DNA of 64,000 nucleotides from Burkholderiales bacterium (GCA_014860445.1 JACZJT010000008.1:62001-126000); one strand, 5' to 3'. Positions 1 to 10,796 are shown, counted from the stretch's first letter. Program-made: numbers and translations. The notes: a model not told the origin generated them from the letters alone.

Positions 1-1148
1 TCGGCGAGCGCTGGGATCGCAACGCCGAGGACCTCATGGTCGAAGCGTTCGAGGAATGCCTGCAGGACGCGGGCGTGGAGCGCAACCAGATCGAGGCCGC
101 CTGGTTCGGCACCGCGATCGAAGAGCAGCACGTGGGCAAGTCCGGCGTGCCGCTGGCGATGACCCTGCGACTGCCCTATATACCGGTGACCCGGGTTGAA
201 AATTATTGCGCCACCGGGACCGAGGCATTTCGCGGCGCGGTCTACGCGGTCGCATCGGGCGCCGTGGACATCGCGCTCGCGCTGGGCGTCGAAAAACTCA
301 AGGACACCGGCTACGGCGGCCTGCCGCAGCGCGGCCGCGGCGGACTGAACAATATGTACTGGGCGAATATCTCGGCGCCCGGGTCCTTCGCCCAGCTCGC
401 CGCCGCGTATCGCGCCAAGCACCGCGTCGATCCCAAGGACCTGAAGCGCGCCATGGCGCATATCTCGGTGAAAAGCCACGACAACGGTTCGCTCAATCCG
501 AAGGCGCATCTGCGCAACAAGATCACCGAGGACGACGTAATGAACGCGCCGATGATCGCCGATCCGCTCGGGTTGTACGACTGCTGCGGCGTGTCCGACG
601 GCTCGGCCTGTGCCATCGTCACCACGCCCGACATTGCGCGCGGCCTGGGCAAGAAGGACCTCGTATCGGTGAAGGCGGTGCAGCTTGCCGTGTCCAACGG
701 GCAGGAGGTGCAGTTCGGCGAATGGGACGGCTCCTATTTCGCGACCACGCGCGTTGCCGCAGGGCGTGCCTACAAGGAAGCCGGCATAGCCGATCCGCGC
801 AAGCGCATCTCCATGTTCGATGTGCACGATTGTTTCTCCGTCACCGAACTCGTGACCATGGAGGACCTCGGCATTTCACAGGAGGGCAAGGCGATCGGCG
901 ACGTGCTCGACGGCTTCTACGATGCCTCCGGCAAGATACCCTGCCAGATCGACGGCGGGCTAAAATGCTTCGGCCACCCGATCGGCGCGTCCGGGCTGCG
1001 CATGATCTACGAAATGTATCTGCAGCTGAACGGCCGCGCGGGCGAGCGCCAGCGTCCGGACCCGGTGCTGGGCATGACGCACAACCTCGGCGGCTTTCCG
1101 AGCCAGAACGTGTCGGCGATCACCATCGTGGGCCGCCACGGTGCCTAA
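1..1148 (+). CDS. Thiolase / acetyl-CoA acetyltransferase family (lipid-transfer-like), 5' truncated by window edge
   Basis: Frame open from base 3; thiolase motifs NYCATGTEAFRGAVYAVASG, DVHDCFSVTEL, GGLKCFGHPIGASGLRM. Confidence 0.9.
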   Translation, partial: GERWDRNAEDLMVEAFEECLQDAGVERNQIEAAWFGTAIEEQHVGKSGVPLAMTLRLPYIPVTRVENYCATGTEAFRGAVYAVASGAVDIALALGVEKLKDTGYGGLPQRGRGGLNNMYWANISAPGSFAQLAAAYRAKHRVDPKDLKRAMAHISVKSHDNGSLNPKAHLRNKITEDDVMNAPMIADPLGLYDCCGVSDGSACAIVTTPDIARGLGKKDLVSVKAVQLAVSNGQEVQFGEWDGSYFATTRVAAGRAYKEAGIADPRKRISMFDVHDCFSVTELVTMEDLGISQEGKAIGDVLDGFYDASGKIPCQIDGGLKCFGHPIGASGLRMIYEMYLQLNGRAGERQRPDPVLGMTHNLGGFPSQNVSAITIVGRHGA

Positions 1149-2259
1149 GCTAACAGCTGCCGGCGCGGGGCTGGGCGAGCAGGTCGAAAGACTGCGCGCG
1201 CTCTCCTTCCAGATCGGGACTTACCGTCCGCCCAGCGAGGGCGGCGCCGCGTCCCTGCTCTTGCAGGTCAGCGAAAACTGCCCCTGGAACAAATGCAGCT
1301 TTTGTGAAATGTACAAGGAGCACCGCTTCGTCTATCGGACGGTCGAGGAGGTCAAGTCCGACATCGACAGCGTCGCAGCGATTCGCGACGAAATCATCAC
1401 AGCCTCATGCAAGCTCGGCCTGGGCGGGGAGATCACGCGCGAACTCGGCAAGGCCCTGCTGGCCGAAGGTCGCGAGCTGATCGGGAACGCCGCTTTCGTC
1501 ACGGTATTCAACTGGCTCGCCGGCGGCGGCAGGACGGCGTTTTTGCAGGATGCCAACAGCATGATCATGCGCACGCAGGAGTTGGTCTCGGTACTGCAGC
1601 ACTTGCGCGGACGCCTGAATTCCCTGACGCGCGTGACCACCTACGCGCGCTCGAAAACGCTGGCACAGAAAAAACCCGACGAACTGCGCCGCATACGCGA
1701 GGCCGGCCTGGACCGCCTGCATATCGGTTTGGAGACGGGAGACGACGAACTACTGAGCCTGGTGCAGAAAGGCGTGACGCAGGCCGAACAGATCGCGGGG
1801 GGACGCAAGGCCATCGCCGCGGGTTTTCAGGTGTCGGAGTACTGGATGCCGGACCTCGGGGGCAGGGAGCGTCGGCGGCAGCACGCGAAGAATACCGCGC
1901 AGGCACTCACCGCGATCAATCCGCACTATATTCGCTCGCGGCCGCTGGTGCCGCGGCCGGGCACGCCGATATACGATGAAGTGGCGCAGGGCCGCATGCA
2001 GCTCTCGTCGCCGCATGAGCGTCTGGAGGAACTCGACTGGATGATCGGCGCGCTCGAGGTGAGTTCGAAGGTCTGCTTCGACCATGCGATGAACGCCTGG
2101 CGGGACCGGCGCGGCGGACTGCTGTTTCGACAGGACTACGAGGGCTACCAGTTTCCGCGGGAAAAGCCGCTGGTGATGGAACGGATACGCGAAGGCCTGA
2201 GCGTCGATGAATCCATGCATGTCCATGCGCGCGAGATGATGGCAGCGCAGTCGCTCTGA
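1141..2259 (+). CDS. Radical SAM protein with CX4CX2C cluster motif
   Basis: ENCPWNKCSFCEMYK; GLDRLHIGLETGDDELL; GTG start overlapping thiolase stop by 8 nt. Confidence 0.85.
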   Translation: MPKLTAAGAGLGEQVERLRALSFQIGTYRPPSEGGAASLLLQVSENCPWNKCSFCEMYKEHRFVYRTVEEVKSDIDSVAAIRDEIITASCKLGLGGEITRELGKALLAEGRELIGNAAFVTVFNWLAGGGRTAFLQDANSMIMRTQELVSVLQHLRGRLNSLTRVTTYARSKTLAQKKPDELRRIREAGLDRLHIGLETGDDELLSLVQKGVTQAEQIAGGRKAIAAGFQVSEYWMPDLGGRERRRQHAKNTAQALTAINPHYIRSRPLVPRPGTPIYDEVAQGRMQLSSPHERLEELDWMIGALEVSSKVCFDHAMNAWRDRRGGLLFRQDYEGYQFPREKPLVMERIREGLSVDESMHVHAREMMAAQSL

Positions 2260-2571
2260 GCCTATGGCAGCGGACCGCACCCCGGTCGTCGGCCATACAG
2301 GGTCTGTTTCCTGGAGCAGGGTTGGCAACGGCGCCATGGAGTCATCACGTCCAGTGATGGTCCAAATCCCGGTGCGTTGAATCGTTGACAAGCAAAACCG
2401 GCTTTCTATCGGCGGCGAAACACCCGGTTCGGCCAATGTCATGGGCGCAAAAGGGAATTAGGCGTAATCCCCTAGAGGGTGCTTTGCCGCAACAAGTCGT
2501 TCTTGCCTGGGCTTCGAATGGGGTATCCTCCACGGATATCGCCTTAATCAGGCGTAGGGAGGAGCGCAGTA

Positions 2572-5550
2572 TTGCACCACGATTTTCGCCATTTGACCTT
2601 TATTCCCTTGCAGCTGAACGTTCGCCCTGCTGCGCGGAAAACGAAGAACGGCACGTCCTCTGAGGTGATGCCAGGCATCAGGCGCTTCGTCCTTTCGAAC
2701 CCGCGCGCGCCGCGCTTCATGTTGGCATTCTTGCTTCTGCTCTCCCTCGTTTGGCCCATGCACGGCCACGCCAGCCCCAGCACGCCGATTTTCGTGCTGC
2801 ATTCCTACAGCCAGGAATACCCGTGGACCAAGCGCCAGCATGAAGGATTCCTGCGCAAACTCGGCACCGCCGTTCCCGGCATGGTCGCGCCCAGCGTCGA
2901 ATACCTCGATACCAAGCGGGTACCCTATACGGCAGCCTACGCCGATTTCTTTGCCGACTATCTGGTGCGCAAGTACGTCGGATTCGCGCCCAAGCTCATC
3001 TACGTAACGGACGACAACGCGCTGGTGTTCGCCTTGAGGCACCTCACGCGAATTTTTCCAAAGGCACCGATTTTCTTTTCGGGCGTAAATGACTATGACA
3101 TGAGGCAGCGCATAGACCCGAGCCGGGTGACCGGCGTGTACGAGAAAAAGGAGATCGCTCCGAACCTGGATTTGATGCGTCACCTCGACCCCAAGGCTCG
3201 CGATATCCTCGTGGTGGGAGACGAGTCGGGGACCTTCGAGGCGATCCGCCATGAGGTCGTCGCCGAGCTTGCGCGCGAGCCGGATATCAAGGCGCATTTC
3301 CTTTCTGCCGGCCGCATCGAGCAGCTGGTGGCGGCGCTGAAAGGGCGCAAGGAGCGCTTCGTGTTTCTTACGACCTTAGGCGAGATGAAAGACGCCGCGG
3401 GGCGTGTGCTCAGCCTGCCTGAGACCATCGCGGCCATTGCGCAGGCCGGGCGCTTCGTTATCATAAGCATGGAAGACGTCTATCTTTATCCCGGCGTGCT
3501 GGGCGGCTATGTGACCAGCGGCGACAAGCAAGGCGCTGTCACCGCCGAGCTGGTCGCGCGCTATCTTGCCGGGACCGCCGTCGCCGACATCAAACCCATA
3601 GAAACCAGCCCGAACGAGTACCTCATCGACGGCAGCGAACAGGAAAGACTCGGATTGACTTTGCCGCCTGCGATTGCCGCAGATGCGACCATCGTGAATC
3701 CCGTGCCGACGTTTATCGAACGCAACCTCGCGCTCATCGAGCGCGGGCTCTATGCATTCGCCCTGCTGTTCATGGTCTCGCTCGCCGTATTTGCGATTGC
3801 ATTGTTGCGCAAGAACCGGCAGATCGCGCGCGCCTCTGCGGAACTTGAGACCCTGAACGGACGCTTACACAACGTCATCGAAAGCTTCCCGGTGATTCTG
3901 TGGGCGATCGACCGGGAGGGCGTATTCACGCTTTCGCGCGGCGCCGGCCTCAAGGCGCTCGGATTGGCGCCAGATGAAGTGCTGGGAAGATCGGTGTTCC
4001 AGATGTACGCGGAATACCCGAAGATTATTTCGCAAGTGCGCCGAACGCTGGAGGGCGAGCCCCAGCTTTCGACCGTTTTGGTCGGCGCCATCGTGTTCGA
4101 AATGCACTACTCACCGATCTTCGACTCGCAAGGTGTAGTTATCGGTGCGAGTGGCGTTTCCATCGACATCACCGAGCGCAGGCGAGCGGAGAATGCGCTG
4201 AAAAGCAGCGAGGAGAAGTTCAGAAAAGCCTACAACGTCAACCCGGATGCCGTGAACATCAACCGGCTCGACGACGGGCGCTACGTATCGATCAACGCGG
4301 GCTTTACCAGGACCATGGGATACACCGAGGATGAAATCGTCGGGCATAGTTCGCTGCAATTCGACATCTGGGACGATCCCGAGGACAGGGTGCGGTTGGT
4401 GCAAGGCTTGAAGAACGACGGCACGGTAACGAATCTGGAAGCGCGCTTTCGTGCCAAGGACGGCAGCATCCGCTATGGCCTGATGTCCGCATCCCTGGTC
4501 GAGATCGACGGCGTTCCGCATATCCTCAGCATTACCCGAGACATCACGGAGCGAACACATTTCCAGCAACAGCTTGCCGAGGGCGAGGCCCAGTTCCGCA
4601 GTCTGGTTGAGCAGTCGATTGCGGGAACCTACATAGTCCAGGATGGAAAATTCGCCTACGTGAATCCGCGCTACGCCGAAATCTTCGGTTACGACTCGGC
4701 CGAGGAACTGATCGGTCGCGATATCTTGTCGATTGTCGCCGAGCAGGACCGCGGCACGGTAACGGAAAATGTCAGCCGGAGGATCGAGGGCGACATCGAA
4801 ACGATCAAGTACGACTTCGCCGGTCTGCGCAAGGACGGCTCGATTGTCGATATCGGCGTACACGGCGCGAGCGCCACCCACCGCGGCCGGCCGGCCGTGA
4901 TCGGGATGGTGCAGGACATCTCGGAAAAAAAGCGCGCCGAAGAAAAGATACAAAGCTATGTCGCGCAGCTCGAAACCGCGTTCATGAGCACGGTGCAGGT
5001 GGCCACGACCCTGGGCGAAATGCGCGACCCCTACACGGCCGGCCACCAGCGCCACGTGGCGGAAATCGCGGTTGCCATCGGCGCCGAGCTCGGCTTCGAT
5101 GCGCGCAGGCAGGAGGGGCTGCGCGTCGCGGGGTATTTGCACGATATCGGAAAAATCACCGTTCCCGCGGAGATCCTCTCCAAGCCGGGCAAACTCAGCC
5201 CGATCGAATTCCAGCTCATTCAGGGGCATCCGCAGTCCGGCTACGAGGTGTTGAAAGACCTGGTGTTCCCCTGGCCGGTGGCTGAAGTCGCGCTGCAGCA
5301 CCACGAGCGCATCGACGGCAGCGGTTATCCCCAAGGGCTCAAGGGCGAGGCCATCCTGCTCGAGGCGCGCATCATGGCGGTGGCCGATGTTGTCGAAGCA
5401 ATGTCGACGCACCGACCCTACCGACCGGGGCTGGGCATAGCCAGGACGCTCGCAGAAATCGAGCGCGGCCGCGGTAGCGCCTACGATGCAGAGGTTGCCG
5501 ACGCCTGCCTGCGCTTGTTCCGCGATAAAGGCTACTCGATCGCGGCATAG
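2572..5550 (+). CDS. Periplasmic ABC-substrate-binding-like sensor - TM - PAS repeats - HD-GYP phosphodiesterase
   Basis: N-terminal PIFVLHSYSQEYPWT..., TM near YAFALLFMVSLAVFAIALL, PAS/PAC repeats ending DITERR/DITERT/DISEKK, then HDIGK...HHERIDGSGYP. Start may be internal (e.g. MPGIRRF at 2668). Confidence 0.88.
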   Translation: MHHDFRHLTFIPLQLNVRPAARKTKNGTSSEVMPGIRRFVLSNPRAPRFMLAFLLLLSLVWPMHGHASPSTPIFVLHSYSQEYPWTKRQHEGFLRKLGTAVPGMVAPSVEYLDTKRVPYTAAYADFFADYLVRKYVGFAPKLIYVTDDNALVFALRHLTRIFPKAPIFFSGVNDYDMRQRIDPSRVTGVYEKKEIAPNLDLMRHLDPKARDILVVGDESGTFEAIRHEVVAELAREPDIKAHFLSAGRIEQLVAALKGRKERFVFLTTLGEMKDAAGRVLSLPETIAAIAQAGRFVIISMEDVYLYPGVLGGYVTSGDKQGAVTAELVARYLAGTAVADIKPIETSPNEYLIDGSEQERLGLTLPPAIAADATIVNPVPTFIERNLALIERGLYAFALLFMVSLAVFAIALLRKNRQIARASAELETLNGRLHNVIESFPVILWAIDREGVFTLSRGAGLKALGLAPDEVLGRSVFQMYAEYPKIISQVRRTLEGEPQLSTVLVGAIVFEMHYSPIFDSQGVVIGASGVSIDITERRRAENALKSSEEKFRKAYNVNPDAVNINRLDDGRYVSINAGFTRTMGYTEDEIVGHSSLQFDIWDDPEDRVRLVQGLKNDGTVTNLEARFRAKDGSIRYGLMSASLVEIDGVPHILSITRDITERTHFQQQLAEGEAQFRSLVEQSIAGTYIVQDGKFAYVNPRYAEIFGYDSAEELIGRDILSIVAEQDRGTVTENVSRRIEGDIETIKYDFAGLRKDGSIVDIGVHGASATHRGRPAVIGMVQDISEKKRAEEKIQSYVAQLETAFMSTVQVATTLGEMRDPYTAGHQRHVAEIAVAIGAELGFDARRQEGLRVAGYLHDIGKITVPAEILSKPGKLSPIEFQLIQGHPQSGYEVLKDLVFPWPVAEVALQHHERIDGSGYPQGLKGEAILLEARIMAVADVVEAMSTHRPYRPGLGIARTLAEIERGRGSAYDAEVADACLRLFRDKGYSIAA

Positions 5551-5749
5551 CCGGCTGCCGCCGACGATTTCGCCGATGCCGGCCGCCGGCCTCGGCCGTG
5601 TCGTGGTTAGGAACCCGGGTTTATTGTGCACATTATGAGAACTAATGCGCGGAACCGCACGGACGGCCGCGCGATTGCATGTTAGTTTGAACGTGTATCT
5701 TTCCAATCAATAGCGCAATCACGCGTGAACTATCAAAAGAAGTAACGCC

Positions 5750-6199
5750 ATGAACAAACAATTCCTGATCTTTATATCCTGTGCCGCCGTTTTGCTTGTT
5801 GCGAACCCGGCATTCGCGTCCCAGTCCGGTGTGATCAAGACCGTGCAAGGGCAAGTACGCATCGAGCGCGGCGACCGCAATCTGGTAGCCAAGGTCGGAG
5901 ATCCCGTACAGGAACTGGACCGCGTAATGTCACAGAGCGAGAGCAGCGTCGGCATCAGCATGAACGATGAAACCCTGCTCAGCCTGGGCCCAAACTCCAT
6001 GCTGGTGATCGACAGGTACGCCTACGATCCGGTCACCAGAACAGGGCAGGTTGCGACTTCGATTTTGAAGGGCACGCTGCGTTATGTCACCGGCCTGATC
6101 GGTCGCGCGCATCCGGAGGCGATCAAGGTAACAACCCAAAATTCCACCATCGGCATTCGTGGCACGGAGTTCATTGTCCAGGTCCCGGTTGACAACTAA
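5750..6199 (+). CDS. FecR domain-containing protein (signal peptide)
   Basis: Signal peptide, then GVIKTVQGQVRIERGDRNLVAKVGDPVQELDRV...NSTIGIRGTEFIV typical of FecR domain. Confidence 0.85.
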   Translation: MNKQFLIFISCAAVLLVANPAFASQSGVIKTVQGQVRIERGDRNLVAKVGDPVQELDRVMSQSESSVGISMNDETLLSLGPNSMLVIDRYAYDPVTRTGQVATSILKGTLRYVTGLIGRAHPEAIKVTTQNSTIGIRGTEFIVQVPVDN

Positions 6200-6812
6200 G
6201 CGTCTCGCAATATTATTCGCCCTGTCGGGCGCCGTCCTGGCGGCGTTCTACTATTTTTATTGGGCGGGTCCTGTCGATCGAATAATATTGCTGCCCCAGG
6301 CTGACGGCACACCCAGCGCTGTCGTCGTGCAGTCCAAGTCCGGCGTCGCGTTCGTGCTCGAGCGACCCTACAGCGTAGCCACGGTGGGCACGCAGCGGAT
6401 TGGCGTCGAAAAAACCGACGAAGCCGCCGTCAAGACGCGCTACAAGGAATTGTTCGATGCGTTTCCGCAAAGGCCAAGATCTTTCCGCTTGTTCTTTGAA
6501 TCCGGCGGGATAAGGTTGATGCCTGAATCGGAGGAGCGGCTACCGCTCATAGTCGACGCGCTGAAGGATCTGACGGACCTGCCGGCTTCGGAATTGATCC
6601 TGATCGGCCATGCGGACGACGTAGGCAGCGACACCTTGAACGACGCACTTTCGCGTCGGCGCGCTGAAAGTATTGCAAGCACCCTCAAGGCCAAGCATAT
6701 CGATACCGCGCACGTCGCCATTGTCGGACGCGGCAGCCGCGATCCGCTGGTGTCCGTGAAAGAAGGCTCGCCTGAAGCAAGAAACCGACGCGTCGAGATT
6801 CGCCTGAAATAG
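6189..6812 (+). CDS. OmpA family protein (TTG start proposed)
   Basis: N-terminal TM, C-terminal OmpA-like domain LILIGHADDVGSDTLNDALSRRRAESIASTL...GRGSRDPL..EARNRRVEIRLK. Confidence 0.85.
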   Translation: MTTKRLAILFALSGAVLAAFYYFYWAGPVDRIILLPQADGTPSAVVVQSKSGVAFVLERPYSVATVGTQRIGVEKTDEAAVKTRYKELFDAFPQRPRSFRLFFESGGIRLMPESEERLPLIVDALKDLTDLPASELILIGHADDVGSDTLNDALSRRRAESIASTLKAKHIDTAHVAIVGRGSRDPLVSVKEGSPEARNRRVEIRLK

Positions 6813-6851
6813 TCGCAGTCCGCGCTGACGTTTCAGCCGTCCTGGCGCACG

Positions 6852-8252
6852 TCAATAGCGCGCGTTCCCCGGCGTACGCGGGAACGGAATCACGTCGCGC
6901 ACATTGGCCAGCCCGGTGACATAGGACACGGTGCGCTCGAAGCCCAGGCCGAAGCCGGCGTGCGGCACGCTGCCGTAGCGGCGCAGGTCGCGATACCAGC
7001 CGTAGTGCTCCTTGTCCAGCCCGAGTTCGTCCATGCGCGCGTCGAGCATGGGGAGGCGCTCCTCGCGCTGGCTGCCGCCGACGATTTCGCCGATGCCTGG
7101 CGCGAGTACATCCATCGCAGCCACCGTTTTTCCATCGTCGTTCTGGCGCATGTAGAAGGCCTTGATCTCCTTCGGGTAGTTCATCAGCACCAGCGGGCCG
7201 CCTACGTGCTTTTCGGCGAGGTAGCGCTCGTGCTCGGATTGCAGGTCCATGCCCCAGCGCACCGGGAACTCGAATTTCGTCTTCGCTTTCTCCAGGATGG
7301 AAATCGCCTCGGTGTAATCCATGCGCACGAAAGCCTTGTCGACGATGCCCTGCAGTTTGGCGATCACACCTTTTTCGACGCGCTCGTCGAAAAAGGCCAT
7401 GTCGTCGCCGCGCTCCGTCAGCACCGTCGCGAACACGTACTTGAGCAGGGCCTCGGCCAGGGTCGCGTTGTCGGCCAGATCGGCGAACGCAATCTCGGGC
7501 TCGACCATCCAGAATTCCGCCAGATGGCGGCTGGTATTGGAATTCTCCGCGCGGAAGGTGGGGCCGAAGGTGTAGACCTTGGATAGCGCCAGGCAATAGC
7601 TCTCGACGTTGAGCTGTCCCGACACGGTGAGGAAGGTTTCCCGGCCGAAAAAATCCTGCGCGTAATCGATCTTCCCATCGGGCGTGCGCGGCAGGTTGGC
7701 GAGATCGAGCGTGGACACGCGGAACAATTCGCCCGCGCCTTCGGCGTCCGCACCGGTGATGATGGGCGTGTTGACCCAGAAGAAGCCGCGTTCGTGGAAA
7801 AAACGGTGGATCGCCTGCGCAACGGCGTGGCGCACGCGCGTGGTCGCGCCGATCACATTGGTGCGCGGCCGCAGGTGCGCCACCTCGCGCAGGTACTCCA
7901 TGCTGTGGGCTTTCGGCTGGATCGGATAGGTGTCGGGGTCTTCCACCCAGCCCAGCACCGTGATTTCGCTCGCCTGCATTTCGAAGGGCTGGCCTTTGGC
8001 GGGAGAGGGCACGATGCTGCCGCTTGCCCGCACTGCGCAGCCGGCGGTCAGGCGCAGTACTTCATCGGCGTAGTTGGCCAGGGTGTTCGGTGCCACCACC
8101 TGCACCGGCAGAAAGCAGGAGCCATCGGACAGGTGCACGAAAGAAATGCCCGCTTTGGAGTCGCGGCGGGTGCGCACCCAGCCTTCGAGGGTGACCGGCC
8201 CCCCCTGCGGGGCGCGACCGGCGAGTATGTCTTGGCAGCTGCAGCGGTTCAT
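6852..8252 (-). CDS. asnS: Asparaginyl-tRNA synthetase
   Basis: [13 protein letters not shown]...[14 protein letters not shown]; class II aaRS motifs [21 protein letters not shown] and [32 protein letters not shown]. Confidence 0.96.
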   Translation of the reverse strand: MNRCSCQDILAGRAPQGGPVTLEGWVRTRRDSKAGISFVHLSDGSCFLPVQVVAPNTLANYADEVLRLTAGCAVRASGSIVPSPAKGQPFEMQASEITVLGWVEDPDTYPIQPKAHSMEYLREVAHLRPRTNVIGATTRVRHAVAQAIHRFFHERGFFWVNTPIITGADAEGAGELFRVSTLDLANLPRTPDGKIDYAQDFFGRETFLTVSGQLNVESYCLALSKVYTFGPTFRAENSNTSRHLAEFWMVEPEIAFADLADNATLAEALLKYVFATVLTERGDDMAFFDERVEKGVIAKLQGIVDKAFVRMDYTEAISILEKAKTKFEFPVRWGMDLQSEHERYLAEKHVGGPLVLMNYPKEIKAFYMRQNDDGKTVAAMDVLAPGIGEIVGGSQREERLPMLDARMDELGLDKEHYGWYRDLRRYGSVPHAGFGLGFERTVSYVTGLANVRDVIPFPRTPGNARY

Positions 8253-8268
8253 GATGATTGACGGCGCA

Positions 8269-9057
8269 TCAAGGCCGCGGCCGGCGAAACGGATGCGTGC
8301 TCGACAGTCCGCCGTCGACTGCAATCGCCTGTCCGTTGACGTAAGAGGCCTCGTCGCTCGCGAGGAAGGCCGCCATCGCGGCGATTTCGTGCGGCTCGCC
8401 GTAACGGTTCAGCGGATTCAACTGGCCGAGGTTGGCCTCGGTGCCGCGGCCCCGCGCGTAGTCGAAAATCGGCTTGGTCATGCCGGTTTCGATCAGCCCC
8501 GGGCAGACCGCGTTGACGCGCACGCCGCTGCCGAAAAACGAGTTGGCCGCGGTCTGCACCAAACTGATGATGCCGGCCTTGCTCGCGCTGTAGGGATTGC
8601 CGCCCGCATTCGCGCGCAGTCCCGCCACCGAGGCGGTGCAGACGATGGAACCCGATCCCTGTTTTACCATGTGGGCGCCCGCGTGCTTGAGCGCGAGAAA
8701 CGGGCCGATCAGATTCACGCGCAGTATTTCCTGCCAGTGCTTCACGGTCTGCTCGAACAACGGCACCAGTCCGCCGCTGATGCCTGCGTTGGCATAGACC
8801 ACGTCGAGTCCGCCAAACTCCGCGAGAGCGCGCGCGACATAGGCTTGGACATCGGCTTCGTCGCCGGCGTCTGCCGCCATGGCGACGGCTCGTCCGCCTG
8901 CCGCGGCGATCTGCGCGGCTGTTTCTTCAACGGCGTCGCGCGTCTTGTCCACCGCCAGCACCGCCGCGCCTTCGCGCGCAAACAGGAGCGCGCTCGCGCG
9001 TCCGATGCCGCTCGCCGCGCCGGTCACGATTGCGCGCTTGCCTTTCAATCGACCCAT
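8269..9057 (-). CDS. SDR family oxidoreductase
   Basis: [24 protein letters not shown], terminal [12 protein letters not shown]. Confidence 0.93.
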   Translation of the reverse strand: MGRLKGKRAIVTGAASGIGRASALLFAREGAAVLAVDKTRDAVEETAAQIAAAGGRAVAMAADAGDEADVQAYVARALAEFGGLDVVYANAGISGGLVPLFEQTVKHWQEILRVNLIGPFLALKHAGAHMVKQGSGSIVCTASVAGLRANAGGNPYSASKAGIISLVQTAANSFFGSGVRVNAVCPGLIETGMTKPIFDYARGRGTEANLGQLNPLNRYGEPHEIAAMAAFLASDEASYVNGQAIAVDGGLSSTHPFRRPRP

Positions 9058-9209
9058 GATTTGTCTCCGCATGTTGGTATGCCGGGATTTCGAAACTCCC
9101 ACCGTGCACATTGTAAACGCTGCGGCCGCCCCGGCGGCGCCCTGTTCGACGAAGGCGTACTTCCGGCCTGTGGTAGTGTGCGCATTTCTTTCCCCGGGTG
9201 AGGCAGGCC

Positions 9210-9665
9210 ATGAGTGTCAACATACGCAGGATCGAAGCGGGCGACGAGCCGCGCTGGCGCGCGCTGTGGGAAGGCTATTGCCGGTTTTACGAACACGAGT
9301 TGACGGAGGCGGTCACGCGCCACACCTGGTCGCGCATCATGGACCCGGCCATGCCGGTCCACGCCATAGTCGCCGAACGCGCGGGCGCGGGTGTGATCGG
9401 CATGTGCAATTACGTCATCCACGAGAACACCTGGACGCTCTCACCGGTATGCTATCTCGAAGACCTGTACGTCGAACCCGATGTGCGGGCAGCAGGCGTG
9501 GGCAAGGCGCTGATCGACTGGCTGGTGGCCGAGATGCGGGAACAGGGCTGGTCGCGGCTTTACTGGAACACCAAGGAGAACAACTACCGTGCGCGCGGCC
9601 TCTACGACAAGTACACGCCGCACAGCGGGTTCCTGCGCTATGTGATCAGCAATCCGGCCGCCTGA
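9210..9665 (+). CDS. GNAT family N-acetyltransferase
   Basis: [52 protein letters not shown]. Confidence 0.9.
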   Translation: MSVNIRRIEAGDEPRWRALWEGYCRFYEHELTEAVTRHTWSRIMDPAMPVHAIVAERAGAGVIGMCNYVIHENTWTLSPVCYLEDLYVEPDVRAAGVGKALIDWLVAEMREQGWSRLYWNTKENNYRARGLYDKYTPHSGFLRYVISNPAA

Positions 9666-9679
9666 GCCGGGGGCGCTCG

Positions 9680-9958
9680 CTATTTCCGGATGATGACTTC
9701 CGGGCCGCCGCTGCCCGCGGTCCGCTCGTACACGCCGTCGCCGGCCTTGGTGTACTTGGTGAGCCCGGAGTTCTTGATCTTGTCGTCCGACACCGAATAG
9801 GTGCCGCCCAGCGCGACCGCGCTGATGCGGCGCTCGCAGGGCTGGCCGCATTCGGGGCAGGCCGTGAGCCTGGCATCGGCAATGCGCTGTACCACTTCGA
9901 ACAGACCCTTGCATTTCTCGCAATGGCCGGATGTGGGCGCGTATTCGTAAATGGGCAT
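9680..9958 (-). CDS. FmdB-family zinc ribbon protein
   Basis: MPIYEYAPTSGHCEKCKGLFEVVQRIADARLTACPECGQPCERRIS: CxxC pairs. Confidence 0.85.
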   Translation of the reverse strand: MPIYEYAPTSGHCEKCKGLFEVVQRIADARLTACPECGQPCERRISAVALGGTYSVSDDKIKNSGLTKYTKAGDGVYERTAGSGGPEVIIRK

Positions 9959-10021
9959 GGCTGGATTTTACACCGCCTGCCAGGGAAATCGCGTGCGGCC
10001 TGCGCGCAGAACGGCGCGCCC

Positions 10022-10756
10022 CTAGTAGCTGCGACGCGGTCCGCTATAGGCGTCGTTCGGAAACACGAACGGCGGCTCGCGCCCAACCAATGCTTCGATC
10101 AACATCAGCTCCTGGTCGGTATGGTTGATGAACGGGGCCGCCAGAATGCTTTTTCCGCCCGATGGTTTCGCAAGTACATACAGCGGTCGATCATGATGCT
10201 TCGACACCACCGTCTCACGCGCGTTTGGGTCTTCCACTGCCGACACCTCCGTCGTCCCGTAGCAGGTGCAGAAATAGGTTTTCTCCGGATCGGCCTCCGC
10301 ATACCAGCCGGTGCCGCGTATACCTATAGTCGCGTTCGGCGTCGTGATCGTCAGTTTGGTATCCCGCGAAACCGAGAGCAGTTTGCCGGTGACCAGACGC
10401 AGCGCACCGAGTATCGGGCCTTTGACAGCGTCGACTATGCCTTCAATGGATAACTCACTATCCGCCCGGACGATCATGGCCTGGCCGCCGACGGCAAAAA
10501 TGAGTTCCGCGCCTTTTCCGGTACGGATGGTGTCGCCGGGCTGTATCTGGGCCGACGGATCGGCGGACTTGCCGTTCAGGGAAAAATCCCCGACAGCGCG
10601 GTAAATGCTGCGGCCCTTCGGCAATTTGTCCGGCCGTGATCCAAATACCGATTGCCCCAATGCAGTTTGCGGAATGGCGCCCGCGAGCATCCCCATCCCC
10701 AAGGCCCGTACCAGCCAGCGCCGACGGGGATCTTCAATCTCTTGCTGCGCAGCCAT
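10022..10756 (-). CDS. FecR domain-containing protein with Tat-like signal
   Basis: RRRWLVRALGMG followed by hydrophobic stretch; FecR-type GDFSLNGKSADPSAQIQPGDTIRTGKGAELIFAVGGQAMIVRADSELSIEG...ATIGIRGTG. Confidence 0.82.
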   Translation of the reverse strand: MAAQQEIEDPRRRWLVRALGMGMLAGAIPQTALGQSVFGSRPDKLPKGRSIYRAVGDFSLNGKSADPSAQIQPGDTIRTGKGAELIFAVGGQAMIVRADSELSIEGIVDAVKGPILGALRLVTGKLLSVSRDTKLTITTPNATIGIRGTGWYAEADPEKTYFCTCYGTTEVSAVEDPNARETVVSKHHDRPLYVLAKPSGGKSILAAPFINHTDQELMLIEALVGREPPFVFPNDAYSGPRRSY

Positions 10757-10796
10757 TGGAACTCTCCTCTGCTTGAACTCGGCGCATTGCGTCAGG

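Noticed and set aside
4111-5706. 531-aa antisense ORF opposite the HD-GYP gene
   Set aside because: Shadow ORF in a high-GC region; no domain signature, and the plus strand encodes a clear PAS/HD-GYP protein.
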